Source: Vandiemenella viatica (Eukaryota; Arthropoda; Insecta; Orthoptera; Morabidae). Taken from it: a stretch of DNA of 64,000 nt. The notes below the pieces were generated by a model. The model was given only the letters and a program-made list of their open reading frames with translations, ran no database searches and was not told the origin of the DNA. Below are positions 9,186 to 20,707 of the stretch, in pieces. A program made the translations under genes and the position numbers. Where the stretch lies: contig CM061914.1 of the NCBI GenBank assembly GCA_031002005.1, forward strand, positions 15,982,148 through 16,046,147. Reading direction: 5' to 3'. Positions within the stretch are counted from its first letter, which is position 1. Each line of letters begins with the position of its first letter.

Positions 9186-12100
9186 CATTCTTACTTTTTA
9201 ATCTCATCGGACATAGTAAAATAACCACTAAAATTAATGCTTCAGCCATGATTTCAATAGAACTGAGCTAAAGACGTGTAAGTTCCCCATCTTGGATTTA
9301 GGTAATTTACCTTAGCTCCTCTTGATATGTGCAAACTGCCCATCTTCAGGCCGTAATATTAGCTGCAGAAGTCGGCAGTATACTTTTATACACAGTTCAA
9401 AAACAAATATATATATAGAAGTGTTCCCTATATTAGGAAAGCAACTTATCGACGTCACTGTGGCCGTTTGCTACCTGTCATTCATTTCCAAATAATATTA
9501 AGTATAAAAAAAAATCAGGTGGGCGCCAGAGATTGGAGTGTACCCTATTCTGAGGGAAGCGACATCCAGATCTCAAAGTATTGTTACTGAAACATGAATT
9601 ATTGAACAACTAGAATTATTAATAAAGTCAAATGACACATTACATGACTGGATGGGATCTATTGAAAACAAGGTTCACAATCTGACTTTACGATATACTT
9701 ATGTATTTTAATTGTTTACTTGACAACATTTTACAAAGATTAATTTTCTTTTTAAAACACAAGGGTACATAACTTTTTCTGTGGAGCAAGAGAGTCTGTC
9801 TCGAGGTGATAACTAGGGTAAACAACGTTGATACACAAGTTCCTTTTCCTGAATGGTGGTTACCGTGCAGGCGAATCTAAGGTGTGCAGTCGGTGGGTTG
9901 ACCTGCTCTGTGTAATGGCCGGCTTCCTTCCGGCTGTCCTCAGTAGTCAGCTGGGTGGTCGATCTTCCACCCTCGGCCGGCAACCAACAAGTTCCTCTCT
10001 CTTCCGTGCGGCCGGACGAAGCGTCGCTTTCCGCCCCCTCTTTATGACGTCTGACAATGTCTGTATTTGGAGGGAAACTCATCTCGCTGGTTGGCTCAGG
10101 ACATGCAGCAAAAATTTTTGTTTATAATCATTTGGTACAAAATACACTTCTTTACAATCCATAATATTCAACCACGTGCCAGCTATATCTTATATTCTCA
10201 TCCATACACTCGCCATATTCCCTTCTCTCTTCTGCCCAAAGATATACATTATCATACATGACCACTGTCCATAGATATTCTGGCACTTTACGCTTATCTT
10301 TTCCTTTCCTTCATACCAATTTAACACATTTGTATACACAACACAAGAAAGACTAATATGTAATTAATTTTTTAACAAAAATTATTCAGAAAAATTGTAA
10401 GAGGACTTGTCACCTTACAGACGGAAGTCAAAAACGTAAGTGTGGGGACGCGTGATTTTGGTCAGTTTTTACCTGACATCTTGCCTGATTAAGTAAAACA
10501 TCGGCCTTTATGCATCAGTGATCGGATTCCGTGGCGTCTGACCATCCCAAGATATTTTTCCTATATACCCACACAGGGTTTGTTTGAACAGCTATTGTCT
10601 TATTGGCTCACAGTATATTACGGAAGTCATTCAACGAGGACGAAAATAAAATTTTCCATTGTAGTATTACTGTTTCGGAAGAGTTAAATTCAAGGCTTTA
10701 CCCTTGTACCAGGAAACTACTCGCCAACGTGCGATTGCTGTGAATCGTCTCCTACCCGAGTGCTTAGTCTGCAGTGGTTAACCCACATCCTGTTGTTTTA
10801 TTTACCTGCTTTACAGAAAATTTTAAATAAATTTTATTCGATGAAACAATTACTTGAATTGGCAAATGGTTGTTCCTTCTCAGGTAGTGGAATTTACAGT
10901 TCTTTAATTTTGTTGGAGCTCGTTGTGGTCTCTGTAGACGATTGCGTTACCGTAATGTTGAGCAGCGCAGGCCATGTCGTGTCGTGTCGTGACCCGCGAG
11001 GAGAGCCCCAGGTAGTCTCGTCAGCTGAGCCGAGGGTGGGCCGAGCGTCTGGTGTCTCTCATGTCAAACAGCGCCGTTGTCGGTGTCCCAGCAGACCTTC
11101 AGCGCTGCGGCAGCGATGATGCTCGCTCCGTCTTGCCAAGTGTCCCTCCGCCGGTCTTACATCGAGTGCCGTCTTCGTCCATTGTACCTCCCTCGTTGAC
11201 TCGCCTTGGGCGGAGCTCGTTCCTCTTCTCTCTCCAGATTGGCCGAATATATAACAAAAAAAACAAACAATTTATCAGCAATTAGCGGGAATGAATTCCA
11301 TTGGCTTGGATAACCCCACCAGAAGCGTCATTTTCTTGGTAGGTCATTCCCCTCCATATAGCCATAGTCTCTGTGGGCTGCACTTCTTACGTACAAACAG
11401 TTTATCGTGAATGAATGTTTCTTTGCCAGCTACGTCTGCAAAGTCTAACAGCTCAACGCTGGAATACTTTATCATTGGGCTTTTGAATGGAAGTCTTTAA
11501 TTCGTCGACCATCCAGACAGGCGAGCTCACAATGTAACACTGTGTCCATTGTTTTAAACAAACCCGCGCCATATTCGAGAAGCTCTCCATCACTTCAGTA
11601 AATTAATGACCCAAAACATTCGGTAACACAAGGGAAGTCTGTTCTTTTGAACGTCAACCAAACCTCAATAAAGTACATTCTTTATTACTCACTAGCCTGT
11701 CCACTAGGTTACAACCATTATCCTTTCTATGACAAGTAATAATATTAAACATTCCTTATGATAACCTTGTCGGTCGAGAACCGCATTCAAATCAAATGAA
11801 ATCAAACGAACTTATGTAAATTAGATATATTATAGCAATAAAACTACTGAATCTAACAACAACATTTGTTGTTACTGATAAACAATGAGATCTACAGAAT
11901 GGAACATCTGAATATGCTATTAAGTTTTAGTGAGGTTTCATTAGTTACACAATTCTCAGAGCTAAATGTCTATGTTATGTTAAATCTGATAGCATGCGCT
12001 GGTGAGATACTATAAGGCTTTAATTTTGAAATTGTCCAAATTGCCCCCACCCTTACCCTATATTACTTTCTTAACCCCGTATGGTTTCCACATCCAAGCA

Positions 12101-12391
12101 ATATAACTTCGATTAAGTTAGATTTTCGAAACACTCGATCGGAAGACATTATCAGCTGTAGCATAGAGAAAACAATTGAAATTGTCATCGCTGAAATGAT
12201 ACCTCATTTAGTTTCGACTGACCAAAATCAATTTTCGTATGGTCCTATACCGCCACATTCTAATCAAAAGCTGAGTATTAAATTTGAAATAATTTCACTT
12301 CAAACTGCAATTTGAACTGCCCTTATGATATTTAGGTCCTATGTCTACAACACTGAGCGTCCTAGTAATAAATACAAAACACACACACTGA
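9186..12391. other. no recognised gene
   Basis: AT-rich sequence with a GC-richer island at about 9890-10050 and another at 10920-11230. Short frames (for example 10760-11119 plus, 9813-10082 minus) show no family motif and are probably accidental. A possible unclassified repeat occupies about 9780-10120. I see no RNA gene. Confidence 0.5.
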
Positions 12392-12475
12392 TTCCTTTAA
12401 AAGGTCATGGCCGAATTCCTTCCCGATTGTTGCCCCCAACCATCTCCCGACTCTTCTTCTTCTTCCATCGTTGTG
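12392..12475 (+). mobile_element. SINE fragment
   Basis: Contains CTTTAAAAGGTCATGGCCGA and the following ATTCCTTCCC, the 3' body of the local tRNA-derived SINE. It abuts the 3' end of the LINE at 12500 and lacks the tRNA head. Confidence 0.65.
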
Positions 12476-15400
12476 CCCAACTCAGGAGCGCGAGTGAACT
12501 TATTTAGCAGATGTGTTTTTCTTTTGTTCCCAATACCTCTTCATCCTTTCGCTGTGTTCTTTCCTTCGTTCTTCCGTCCACGTGTTTCTTCTTCTGATAT
12601 ATTGGCTGTTGGCAAACTGGTGGTTGTTGACCATGCTACTAAATCGACGTCTGTCCTGTATGATGTCTGTTATTCCTATTTCCCGGAGATCCTTTTCAAT
12701 TTCAATTAGCCAGTTGTTTTTAATTTTCATTGAAAGGGCTAGATTTAGAATTCTTTTTGTTAGTCTGTTATTACTCATTCTGATAATATGGCCGTAGAAT
12801 TTAATTCGTCTTTTCCTGAATGTGTCTGAAATTTTTTCCGAATGCTGATACAGTTCGTTTGATTTCCTTTTCATCCAAATTCCTCCGGTACAAACAGGGC
12901 CAAAGATTTTTCTTAAAATTTTCTTTTCTTGCTTTTCAATATCTTTAATCAATGATCTTCCTCCAATAATCAAGGTTTCTGATGCGTATAATGCCTCCGG
13001 TTTGATTACAGTGTTATAGTGTCTTAACTTGGCATTTCGGGATATTGACTTTTTGTTGTATCTGTTCCAGGTGATTCTGTAGGCTTTTTGTAATTTAGTT
13101 ATTCTCTCCTTGTTTGCTTCACGATTTAATCCTGCAGGTTGAATAATTTCTCCTAGATATCTGAATTTAGCTACTTGAGAGATATTGCCAAATCGCGTTT
13201 TTAAGGGTTGTCCATCTTGGTACCGTGAAGATCCTTCCATATATTGGGTTTTAACATATGATATTTCGAGACCACATTTAGCTGCAATTTCATGCAGTTT
13301 TTCAAGTGCGTAGACTGCCTCTTGCTTGTTGTTGGAGAGAATTGCCAGATCATCTGCAAAGGCCAAACACCGCAAGTGAAGTTTATTTCTGAGTAGCCTG
13401 CCAATGGTTATTCCTTTTACTTCATTCTCCCAGGTTTTTATTACTTTGTCCAGAACAAGATTGAATAAAAGAGGTGATAGTCCATCTCCTTGTCGAACTC
13501 CTGTGCCAATTTTAAAAGGTTCCGACACCTCACCTAAGAACCTTACTTTTGAAATGGTATCCGTTAAGGTCTGTTTGATTAATTCTCTAGTTTTTCTGTC
13601 TACTTTGTATTCTTCTAGCGTCTTAAAAAGTGTTTGTCTGTCAACAGAGTCATAAGCTTTTTTAAAGGCCACAAAGGTGATTACTGTTTGTCGGTTTTTA
13701 CGGATTTGTAAGATGGTTTTGAGATTTAAAATTTGTTCTGCACATGACCTGCCTTTTCTAAATCCTGCCTGATACTCGCCAATAAGATGATCAATTTGTG
13801 TTTCAAGTCTCATGAGAAGTGCCTTGGATAGTATTTTGTAAGTAATTGGTAACAAGGAAATTCCTCTGTAGTTATTAATGTCAGTTTTATCCCCTTTTTT
13901 GTGAAGTGGATGAATTAGTGCACATTTCCAGTCTTCAGGGATTTTTTCTTTGACCCAGATGTCTTTAATAATCATATGAATTTTTTGAGCAAGACTCATA
14001 CCACCTATTTTCCACATTTCAGCAATTATGCCATCTTCCCCTGGGGCCTTGTTATTTTTAAGTCCTCGGATTATTTGTTGGATTTCTTCTAAAGTGGGAG
14101 GTTCTGAATCTGGATTTGGAGTGGATTTTTCAAAGGTAAGCTGTCCTTTAGGGTTTTCACAATTTAGAAGGTCTTTGAAGTAATTTGCTAGGAGCTTACA
14201 ATTTTCCATATTATTTGTTTCTAGAGTTCCATCTGGACGTTTGAAACAGAGGCTAGGTGCCTGGTATTTTGACAATTCCTCCTTGAACGTTCTGTAGAAG
14301 TTTCTAGTGTTGTTTTTCTTAAACTCTTCATCAATTTCTGCTAGTTTCTGTCTATCATACATACGTTTCTCTAATCTAATGGTTTTTGAAGTTTGTTTCT
14401 TTGTATTAATGAATTCCTGCCAATTCTGAATGGTTTTGTGGGAACTCCAATTTCGCCAGGCTTTAATTCTAAGTTCAATAGAATTATCACAGGTTTCATT
14501 CCACCACCTATGTTTGCGTTTTCTGGGAGGAGAGCCGATGCTTTGAGCAGCTTTGAGGAGTGCGTCTTTAAGTTCTGGCCAATTGGTAGCATGTTGGCTG
14601 GATATATTGGCAAGAAAAGTTTCAGATTCTTGTTCCAAGAATTCAGGGTTGATTCGCGTATGTTGTCGTATTCTGGGTTTGACTCTATTTGGTTGAAATT
14701 TTACTTTAATTAGAGACAAATGGTGATCAGAGTCAACTAATCCTTTTTTTACCTTAACGTTCATAATTTCCTTCTGATTTTTCTTGGAGATGGCAACATG
14801 ATCTAGTTGAAATTCTCCTAAATGATAATTTGGTGATCTCCAGGTTTTTTTCTTGTGTGGAAGTGCCAGAAAATGAGTTGACATTAATTTTAAATCAAAA
14901 TTGTCACAGAAGGCAATTAGTCGCTCTCCATTTTTATTGGTTCTTTTGTGTGCAGGATAGAGTCCTACAGTGGCTCTGAATTTCTTTTCTCTGCCAATCT
15001 GCGCATTGAAGTCTCCCATCAGAATTTTAATATGATGCAGCGGAATTTCGTTTGCCGTTTCTTCTAATAGTTCCCAGAAGTCCTCCACTTTTTGCGGATC
15101 TTTTTGATTATAGTTGTTTGTAGGTGCATGTGCATTTATTATTGAATACGCCTTATTTCCTGATTTGACTGACAGTACTGAGATTCTTTCAGAAGGAGAT
15201 GTGAAGTTTAATATTGAGTTTGTAATATTTCTTTTGACTACAAATCCAGTGCCAAATTGTGTTGGTTTGTTAGGGATTGAGATTGCTGGTTTGCCTTTGT
15301 AGATTCTGTAATTTCCTGATTCAAAATTATTTTCATCTGTGTATCTTGTTTCTTGAAGGGCTAGAATTTGGATGTTGAATTTGTCTAATGTTTCTGTTAG

Positions 15401-15860
15401 CTCCTTAAGTTTGCCAACTTTGAGAAGTGTATTGATGTTCAAAGTGCCAAGAAAATATTTGCATTTCGGACGAAGAGATTTGGGAAGCTCCGATACATTC
15501 CCGCATGATGTTCTCGGTCCCCCAGACTCCGATGACCGAGAAAACCTAGTATGATTACCAGGGCCTGGGGTAGTTGCTTTGTTAGCAGACGTTACCATCG
15601 TGCTTTAAGTTGAAAGTATGGGGAGATCACACTCTGTTGATCTCAGTATTACAACTATGGTAATGAGCCATAGAGGTTGCCTCAAGTTGTTTTCTGGCCT
15701 AATATTTTACGGCTCTCAGCCAACCCTCCTCCTTTATCCGGGCTTGGGACCGGCAACAGCAACTACTAAGTTACTCAATCTACCCAGTAGTTGCTGCAGG
15801 CGGAGTTATCTCCCGACTCTAATAATATTGACGTCGACGAGCTGCAAAGCGAGAAGAAGA
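12476..15860 (-). mobile_element. near full-length APE-type LINE
   Basis: A minus-strand LINE with an uninterrupted 1,032-codon ORF and a leader of roughly 250 bp (15599-15860). The leader contains an inverted repeat: GCAACTACTAAGTTACTCAA and TACCCAGTAGTTGC at about 15749-15802. No obvious ORF1 precedes it. The 3' end is short, with a GAA-rich tract before a SINE fragment. Boundaries are approximate because no target duplication was found. Confidence 0.75.
12500..15598 (-). CDS. LINE ORF2: APE endonuclease + reverse transcriptase, motif-A Asp lost
   Basis: Start ATG 15598, stop TAA 12500-12502, no internal stop. The endonuclease domain covers about residues 48-300: N54 in GTLNINTLL, E83 in LQETRY, D196 and N198 in MGDFNAQIG, D266-H267 in LDHV, and SDHH at 290-293, so the APE active site looks intact. 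The RT covers about 520-800: INNYRGISLLP, YQAGFRKGRS, GVRQGDGLSPLLFNL, and FADDLAIL with D749-D750. Motif A reads TFVAFKKAYDSVD, with Ala at residue 644 (GCC at 13667-13669) where the family has the first catalytic Asp. A single base change (GAC to GCC) explains it, and it should abolish polymerisation. The C-terminus carries an RTE/Proto2-like end and a basic tail. The clade is inferred from motif style. Confidence 0.92.
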   Translation of the reverse strand: MVTSANKATTPGPGNHTRFSRSSESGGPRTSCGNVSELPKSLRPKCKYFLGTLNINTLLKVGKLKELTETLDKFNIQILALQETRYTDENNFESGNYRIYKGKPAISIPNKPTQFGTGFVVKRNITNSILNFTSPSERISVLSVKSGNKAYSIINAHAPTNNYNQKDPQKVEDFWELLEETANEIPLHHIKILMGDFNAQIGREKKFRATVGLYPAHKRTNKNGERLIAFCDNFDLKLMSTHFLALPHKKKTWRSPNYHLGEFQLDHVAISKKNQKEIMNVKVKKGLVDSDHHLSLIKVKFQPNRVKPRIRQHTRINPEFLEQESETFLANISSQHATNWPELKDALLKAAQSIGSPPRKRKHRWWNETCDNSIELRIKAWRNWSSHKTIQNWQEFINTKKQTSKTIRLEKRMYDRQKLAEIDEEFKKNNTRNFYRTFKEELSKYQAPSLCFKRPDGTLETNNMENCKLLANYFKDLLNCENPKGQLTFEKSTPNPDSEPPTLEEIQQIIRGLKNNKAPGEDGIIAEMWKIGGMSLAQKIHMIIKDIWVKEKIPEDWKCALIHPLHKKGDKTDINNYRGISLLPITYKILSKALLMRLETQIDHLIGEYQAGFRKGRSCAEQILNLKTILQIRKNRQTVITFVAFKKAYDSVDRQTLFKTLEEYKVDRKTRELIKQTLTDTISKVRFLGEVSEPFKIGTGVRQGDGLSPLLFNLVLDKVIKTWENEVKGITIGRLLRNKLHLRCLAFADDLAILSNNKQEAVYALEKLHEIAAKCGLEISYVKTQYMEGSSRYQDGQPLKTRFGNISQVAKFRYLGEIIQPAGLNREANKERITKLQKAYRITWNRYNKKSISRNAKLRHYNTVIKPEALYASETLIIGGRSLIKDIEKQEKKILRKIFGPVCTGGIWMKRKSNELYQHSEKISDTFRKRRIKFYGHIIRMSNNRLTKRILNLALSMKIKNNWLIEIEKDLREIGITDIIQDRRRFSSMVNNHQFANSQYIRRRNTWTEERRKEHSERMKRYWEQKKNTSAK

Positions 15861-17579
15861 AGAAAGAGAAGTTTAGTGAAATGTGCATTCTTCAGGCCTG
15901 GACGTATGGTAGTGAGATAGGTTCGCACTACTTCACGCTCGGCTGTGCATGTTATTGTCGCCAGTAGTGTGGAAATAACCTAACCTGAATTTACTCTAAT
16001 CTACTTTAACAAACACTTTAACATTCTGCATTAACCTTACTTGATCATAAGTTCTGCCTACCTACTGATGGTTGTAGTTGCTATGCTGATTTTGGCGTTT
16101 GTACACACCTTTGATAGATAATATTGGGCTGTATGATGCAAACATCAAATGGTATTATACTTTACACACCTTCATGATGGTAAGGTAAGGTGATATGTGT
16201 GTGTGTGTGTGGTGGAAGTTCTGCAGGTTTATCTGGAGATTGTCATGATAACAGAAACATACACTTTCCGTCTTTTTGCCCGAATTGTATACATTTCTGT
16301 AACCCTCTGTGGTAATATATGTACATTATATGACTGGTACTGTGATACAAGAACAGTGTGACTTTCGACAGATATATCTGATGTACTGCAGGAGTAGTCC
16401 GATGTCTTAAAGGGCTGTGAACAGAGTGAGTTTCATTTATGATGATACACCACATCATGCCGTGCGTTTTTCAATTTTGGTGGAGGCATTCAATACACAT
16501 CATATGGTATGATGCATTCCTTCTAACCATGTAAACTGATGACATCTTTCGTGGAGAGAAATTATATAATTGTGGTGACGTTTTACCTGTTTTCATGATC
16601 TTTTGCCGATTTTAATAAAATATCTGGAATTTATAGTATTTTCATGCAACTTGCTGAAACTGTAAAAAATTCACTAATTTCACCCTGTACATGCTTGATA
16701 CACGAGTCTATTTCTCCGACTATTGTCTGTATGTTTCTGCCTATATCCATGACTGCAAAAATCGTGTGCATGTGTGTCTGTGTGCGTGTATGTGTGGTGA
16801 GAGAGAGAGAGAGAGAGAGAGAGCCATCGTCTTTAAACGCAGACTGCCTTCCGTGTAACTGCGTTAAAGTCAGTTTCTGTGTGCATATACGTTGTTTCAC
16901 CTCGTTTGGTACAAACACTATATATAGTTATCACCCTGTACACTTCCTCTGACATGTCTATCATGATTGTAACATTATGTATGTTTAGGTTCTGCATGTT
17001 ATTGTTATGAAAATGAAACGTGAGCAAACAGGTAATTCATTCAATTTACGTCTTTTGTGGAGGAAATTTACAGAGTACCCCATGTACACATATGAATGCT
17101 TCATCCGATGCACTTCTTCTGACTCCTCTATCATGATGGTTACGTGAAGTGTGTGTTGACTGTGCAGAAAATATTTATTACTGGAAAAAATTACCTCGTT
17201 TTAGTTTATCCGGAGACTGTCACTACAGCAAACAATTTTTTTTTTTTTTTTTTTTTGGTATGAGGAACCACGCACATGATATGAACTATATTGTGATACA
17301 CGCAGGTGTAATTTTTATGTCATCCATTGACTTCATTCATGGACGAAATTTACATTTTTACCGATTTTTGTTATATATGACCAGATTTCGTGATTTTGTA
17401 CATTTTCACACTGTTTTTAATGATATTCATAAAAATACCCACATACTTACTTATATCCAACAAATTTGTTCTTTCGAGTGATGGTGTCTATTACGATTCG
17501 GTCTTAAGACTAGTATGTAAGTGATGAAGCATCATGCCACTACAAGAACTCATAAAAAATAACTCGATAAAGGACTTTA
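15861..17579. other. no recognised gene; microsatellites and diverged internal repeats
   Basis: Contains (GT)n at about 16195-16211, (GA)n at about 16798-16823 and a T-run at about 17233-17256. Diverged copies of short motifs recur: TATCTGGAGATTGTCATGAT near 16231 against TATCCGGAGACTGTCACTAC near 17209, and TCTATCATGATTGTAACAT near 16958 against TCTATCATGATGGTTACGT near 17129. This suggests an old duplicated unit. It lies directly 3' of the minus-strand 242-codon ORF and could be part of the same inserted unit. Small ORFs here have no recognisable motif. Confidence 0.5.
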
Positions 17580-18308
17580 TCAATGGAACGTGGGTAAAAT
17601 AAACAAATTGAATAATATACTATGTGTGTTTTTTTTCACACTATTTACATCCATATAGTATCCGGGATTATAATTCTTAATTACTACATTGTTAACAACA
17701 GGTAACACAAGTAAATTTTTATATGCAATAAGTTCATATTTTAGTAGATTATAATCCAGTGATGAACTAGGGGTCAATTGAGCCACATAAACATCACTTA
17801 TATGCATATCAACCAGTTTTTGCACTGTGGCTATATGATAGTCTCGTAGCACTTTACTAGATAAAATGTCCACAAATTCTGTGTAGTATCTTGCTACTAG
17901 GTATCCCCCCCTCTTCTTGACGGCCAAGGCTCTGGACACTGCAGTCTGCGCGTCGATGAGGTTCTTCCAAGTCGAATCGCTGAAGAAGACGCCGCTGGTG
18001 GGATCAGCATTTGGGTAAAAACATACAGTTTTCGTCCTGGCAATCATACGGAAGGAGACGGTGTGTTCACCAAGTGGAATGTTTGTCTGGGAGCTGCCTG
18101 TGTTGAACAAATCTGACACCACATCCAATACTTGAGTCAGCACGACCCATTCTTCATATGTTAGTATAACTTTGCTACTGTTCCCCACTTTTTCGGAAAC
18201 CACTACTGGCTCAAATTCATGCTTGGACGATAAAACTAACGTCAAACGCTTAGAATCACCAGCGTTGAGCTGATACGCAGACGAGAACAACAGTACCGGG
18301 CTGGCCAT
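17580..18308 (-). CDS. intact 242-codon ORF, two tandem strand-plus-W-helix (PC4-like?) repeats
   Basis: Single uninterrupted frame from ATG 18308 (context ACAGAGATGG, purine at -3 and G at +4) to the stop at 17580. I do not recognise the protein. It shows an internal repeat with exactly 60-residue spacing: residues 47-68 (VILTYEEWVVLTQVLDVVSD...) and 107-128 (VFFSDSTWKNLIDAQTAVSR...). Each follows two or three short beta-like stretches (KRLTLVL, EPVVVSEKV; HTVSFRMIA, KTVCFYPN). Strands, then a hydrophobic-x-x-x-x-x-W-x-x-L helix, is the layout of the PC4/p15 single-strand DNA-binding fold. That match is my inference from pattern only. The C-terminal half (VARYYTEFVDILSSKVLRDY, then LLVLPVVNNVVIKNYNPG) is unassigned. 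No signal peptide or membrane segment. No neighbouring transposase or RT claims it; a viral or virus-like origin is possible but unproven. Confidence 0.7.
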   Translation of the reverse strand: MASPVLLFSSAYQLNAGDSKRLTLVLSSKHEFEPVVVSEKVGNSSKVILTYEEWVVLTQVLDVVSDLFNTGSSQTNIPLGEHTVSFRMIARTKTVCFYPNADPTSGVFFSDSTWKNLIDAQTAVSRALAVKKRGGYLVARYYTEFVDILSSKVLRDYHIATVQKLVDMHISDVYVAQLTPSSSLDYNLLKYELIAYKNLLVLPVVNNVVIKNYNPGYYMDVNSVKKNTHSILFNLFILPTFH

Positions 18309-18562
18309 CTCTGTACACTGGCACTAGCAGTCCGTTTGGGCAGTAATCAGGTCTAGTCCGTGGTGGTGGAGGTCAACATGTTCAGTCCTGTCATTAGGTA
18401 AGGCTGTTACGACCGACAAACTCTGACACCAGTCATACATACCACACGCCACTACATTTTATTTGAAAGTACTGAGAAGTCAGGATTTGTTGTCCTGTTT
18501 AATACTTATCCCCAAGTCCTAAAACATATAAAATGCATGTCCGTAATCAGCAACACACATTC

Positions 18563-18812
18563 CTACATCTTAACAAGCGTCCAGGCATTAGACTTCATGT
18601 ATAACGATGAAATCCGAAATTCCATATACGACTGTTTGAAGCGCATTTTAAACCTGCTATACTCTTTGAAACTGTTCGGATTCACGGAGTTAAAGAATTT
18701 TATATAAGTATCTCGTAGACTGAATCTTTGTAGTTGCAAGCAAACATTATGAAACTGCTCAATCCAAGGGAATAGTGAAAACCAGCAGAACCGATGTTGA
18801 TATGTGGAGCCA
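18563..18812 (-). other. possible short coding fragment upstream of the 242-codon ORF
   Basis: A stop-free minus-strand frame of about 80 codons ends at TAG 18563-18565. It contains LQLQRFSLRDTYIKFFNSVN and FKMRFKQSYMEFRISSLYMK. Its first Met is late, so it could be an exon or a decayed C-terminal gene end in the same orientation as the ORF at 17580-18308. No family recognised. Confidence 0.3.
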
Positions 18813-19660
18813 GCATATCACACCGAATCACATTCAGTCTATATCTCACCTAGGCACCAGATGTAATTCAGTCACATAGAGACACAAGAACAGCCCCGAC
18901 ATCACAGCAAAAACAATGATATGAGGATATAAATCCTCTGAAAAATACATCATTTACATTCAGATAAAAGATAGAATGTACACAATGTCACTTTCGTAGC
19001 TTAAGTTGTGAAATTAACAACTACCGAGGTATTCAGACATTATACATTTGGTAATATCAAACCGATAGCAGACAGGTTGTGCAAGTGAGTTATGCGATCC
19101 ACCGGTGGCTTAGTAAACATACCAATTATATGTATGGAGCATTGCAATTTATGATGATGCATCATGGAAGAATAAAATTAGACGATACGGCAAGAAGTTT
19201 TTGTGGTTGCCCCGTGTTTTATTAACAAAAACATTTCTGTTTTCCTCAAATCACTCCAGACGAATGCATGAATGTTTGGAGCGCGTGGAAATTCGGAACT
19301 TTGTTACTTTTGATTGTGAACAATTATATTGGAGAAAATTTTCTCAACTGGCTGTGAATAAAAACTCATCCATTGCTACCAGTACGAACACCACTAAACG
19401 TGTTTTTCGTTGTCGGAGTGTTCGCAGTGACTCTTGGCGATAAACGGCTATTTATGTGTCTAAAGTACAACAGATACTAATGAACAGCCGGACCGGGAAT
19501 CGAACCCGCCATCTTCCAAATGACAGTCCCGAACGTTAAAACTCACCCACCAGGCATATAAAAAATACTTCTGAAATGAGGATGAATATAATGCACATTG
19601 ATAATGAATATCATACAGATCTGCAGTGAAATCGCCAACCTAAGCTAAAAAGTTATATTT
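18813..19660. other. no gene; SINE scraps
   Basis: Holds a short piece of SINE body near 19237-19272 (CTCAAATCACTCCAGACGAA) and an antisense tRNA-like box B near 19487-19512 (CCGGGAATCGAACCCGCCAT). Otherwise AT-rich with no coding signal. Confidence 0.45.
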
Positions 19661-19662
19661 AA

Positions 19663-19880
19663 TTGGATAAAAGCACATGCGGTCCAGCCAGGAAACGAAG
19701 AAGCAAGCTGCCTAGCAAAGAGTGCTACGAGCAGTGGCGATGAAGAGACAATGTGACCAGGTCTAGAAATCATGAACTCCCTTAAGAAAAACTGCATGGA
19801 AATGTGGGATAGGGAATTGTCGGAAACATCACAACTATGTGACGTTAATCACTTGTTCGCATATGACGGTTAAGAGGCCT
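19663..19880 (+). pseudogene. RNase H domain fragment of an I/R1-like LINE
   Basis: The plus-strand frame from TGG 19663 reads WIKAHAVQPGNEEASCLAKS then ATSSGDEET, then a stop. This is the C-terminal RNase H block (W-x-K-x-H-x-x-x-x-G-N-E-x-A-D-x-L-A-K) of I, R1 or jockey-group non-LTR elements. The usual Asp after NEEA is Ser, so it is inactive. A following segment (NSLKKNCMEMWDRELSETSQ) resembles the region just downstream in those elements. Confidence 0.7.
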
Positions 19881-20285
19881 AGCAATAGAACAATAGAAGG
19901 GGGCAGCTGATGGTTAGAGGGAGCAGGTGGCTTTACAGTAGAACGTTAAGTTCCCGAGGGACATCGTGGATTCATACATGACCGCCATATGCGTTAGCAG
20001 CCGAACCGTATAAAGTCATTGTGCCTTAATAACCCCACAAAAGGCTGCCGTTGTGGGGTGGATTGAGGCAAGCGTATAAATTCAATCGCTTATTTCTATA
20101 GACGCGTACCGACCAAATTACTCGCTCTCCTGAAGCAGGTTTTTATTCGTGAATACGAGGCTGCTGGTACAGCAATTGAAGCTGTGAAGGGCTGAGAGTA
20201 TTGATACTCGTATAATTTGCTATAAATACTGAATATTAAAAAGCCCCGCTCAAGCGTTGAGAGACTTCCGACACAAAGTCTATAG

Positions 20286-20707
20286 AAGCAAAGCCTGCGT
20301 GGCGGCAAATATTTTTTTGCTAGCTACCAGTATTAACAGCTTTCTTATATATATATGATAGGATATTTGGGAAGCTCATATTTTTAGAATCAACGGGATG
20401 TAATTTTTATTTCTATACGACGTACGGTTGAGTAGAAATAGTAAGTTTTATATCAGGTTAAATAAAAATTCATCTTTAGCCGAGAGATGGACATCAGACA
20501 ATGGGTTAGGAGCGTGAGACAAAGCCTGCCTGGCGGAAAATATTTTTTGCTAGCTACCAGTATTAGCAGTTTTTTTTATATATGATAGGATATTTGGGAA
20601 GCTTATATTTTTAGAATTAACGGGATGTAATTTTTATTTCTGTACGATGTACGGTTGAGTAAAAATTGCCCGTTTTATTGTACGTTAAATAAAAATTCAT
20701 CTTTACA
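20286..20707. repeat. two tandem copies of a ~232-bp unit
   Basis: AAAGCCTGCGTGGCGG...TTTGCTAGCTACCAGTATTA starts at about 20290 and recurs at about 20522 (AAAGCCTGCCTGGCGG...). The similar part is ~185 bp and ends in AAATAAAAATTCATCTTTA; the rest of each period differs. It is a partial satellite or segmental duplication with no coding potential. Confidence 0.75.

Noticed and set aside
17233..17256. T-run as a retroelement tail
   Set aside because: No element body or target duplication is attached to it.
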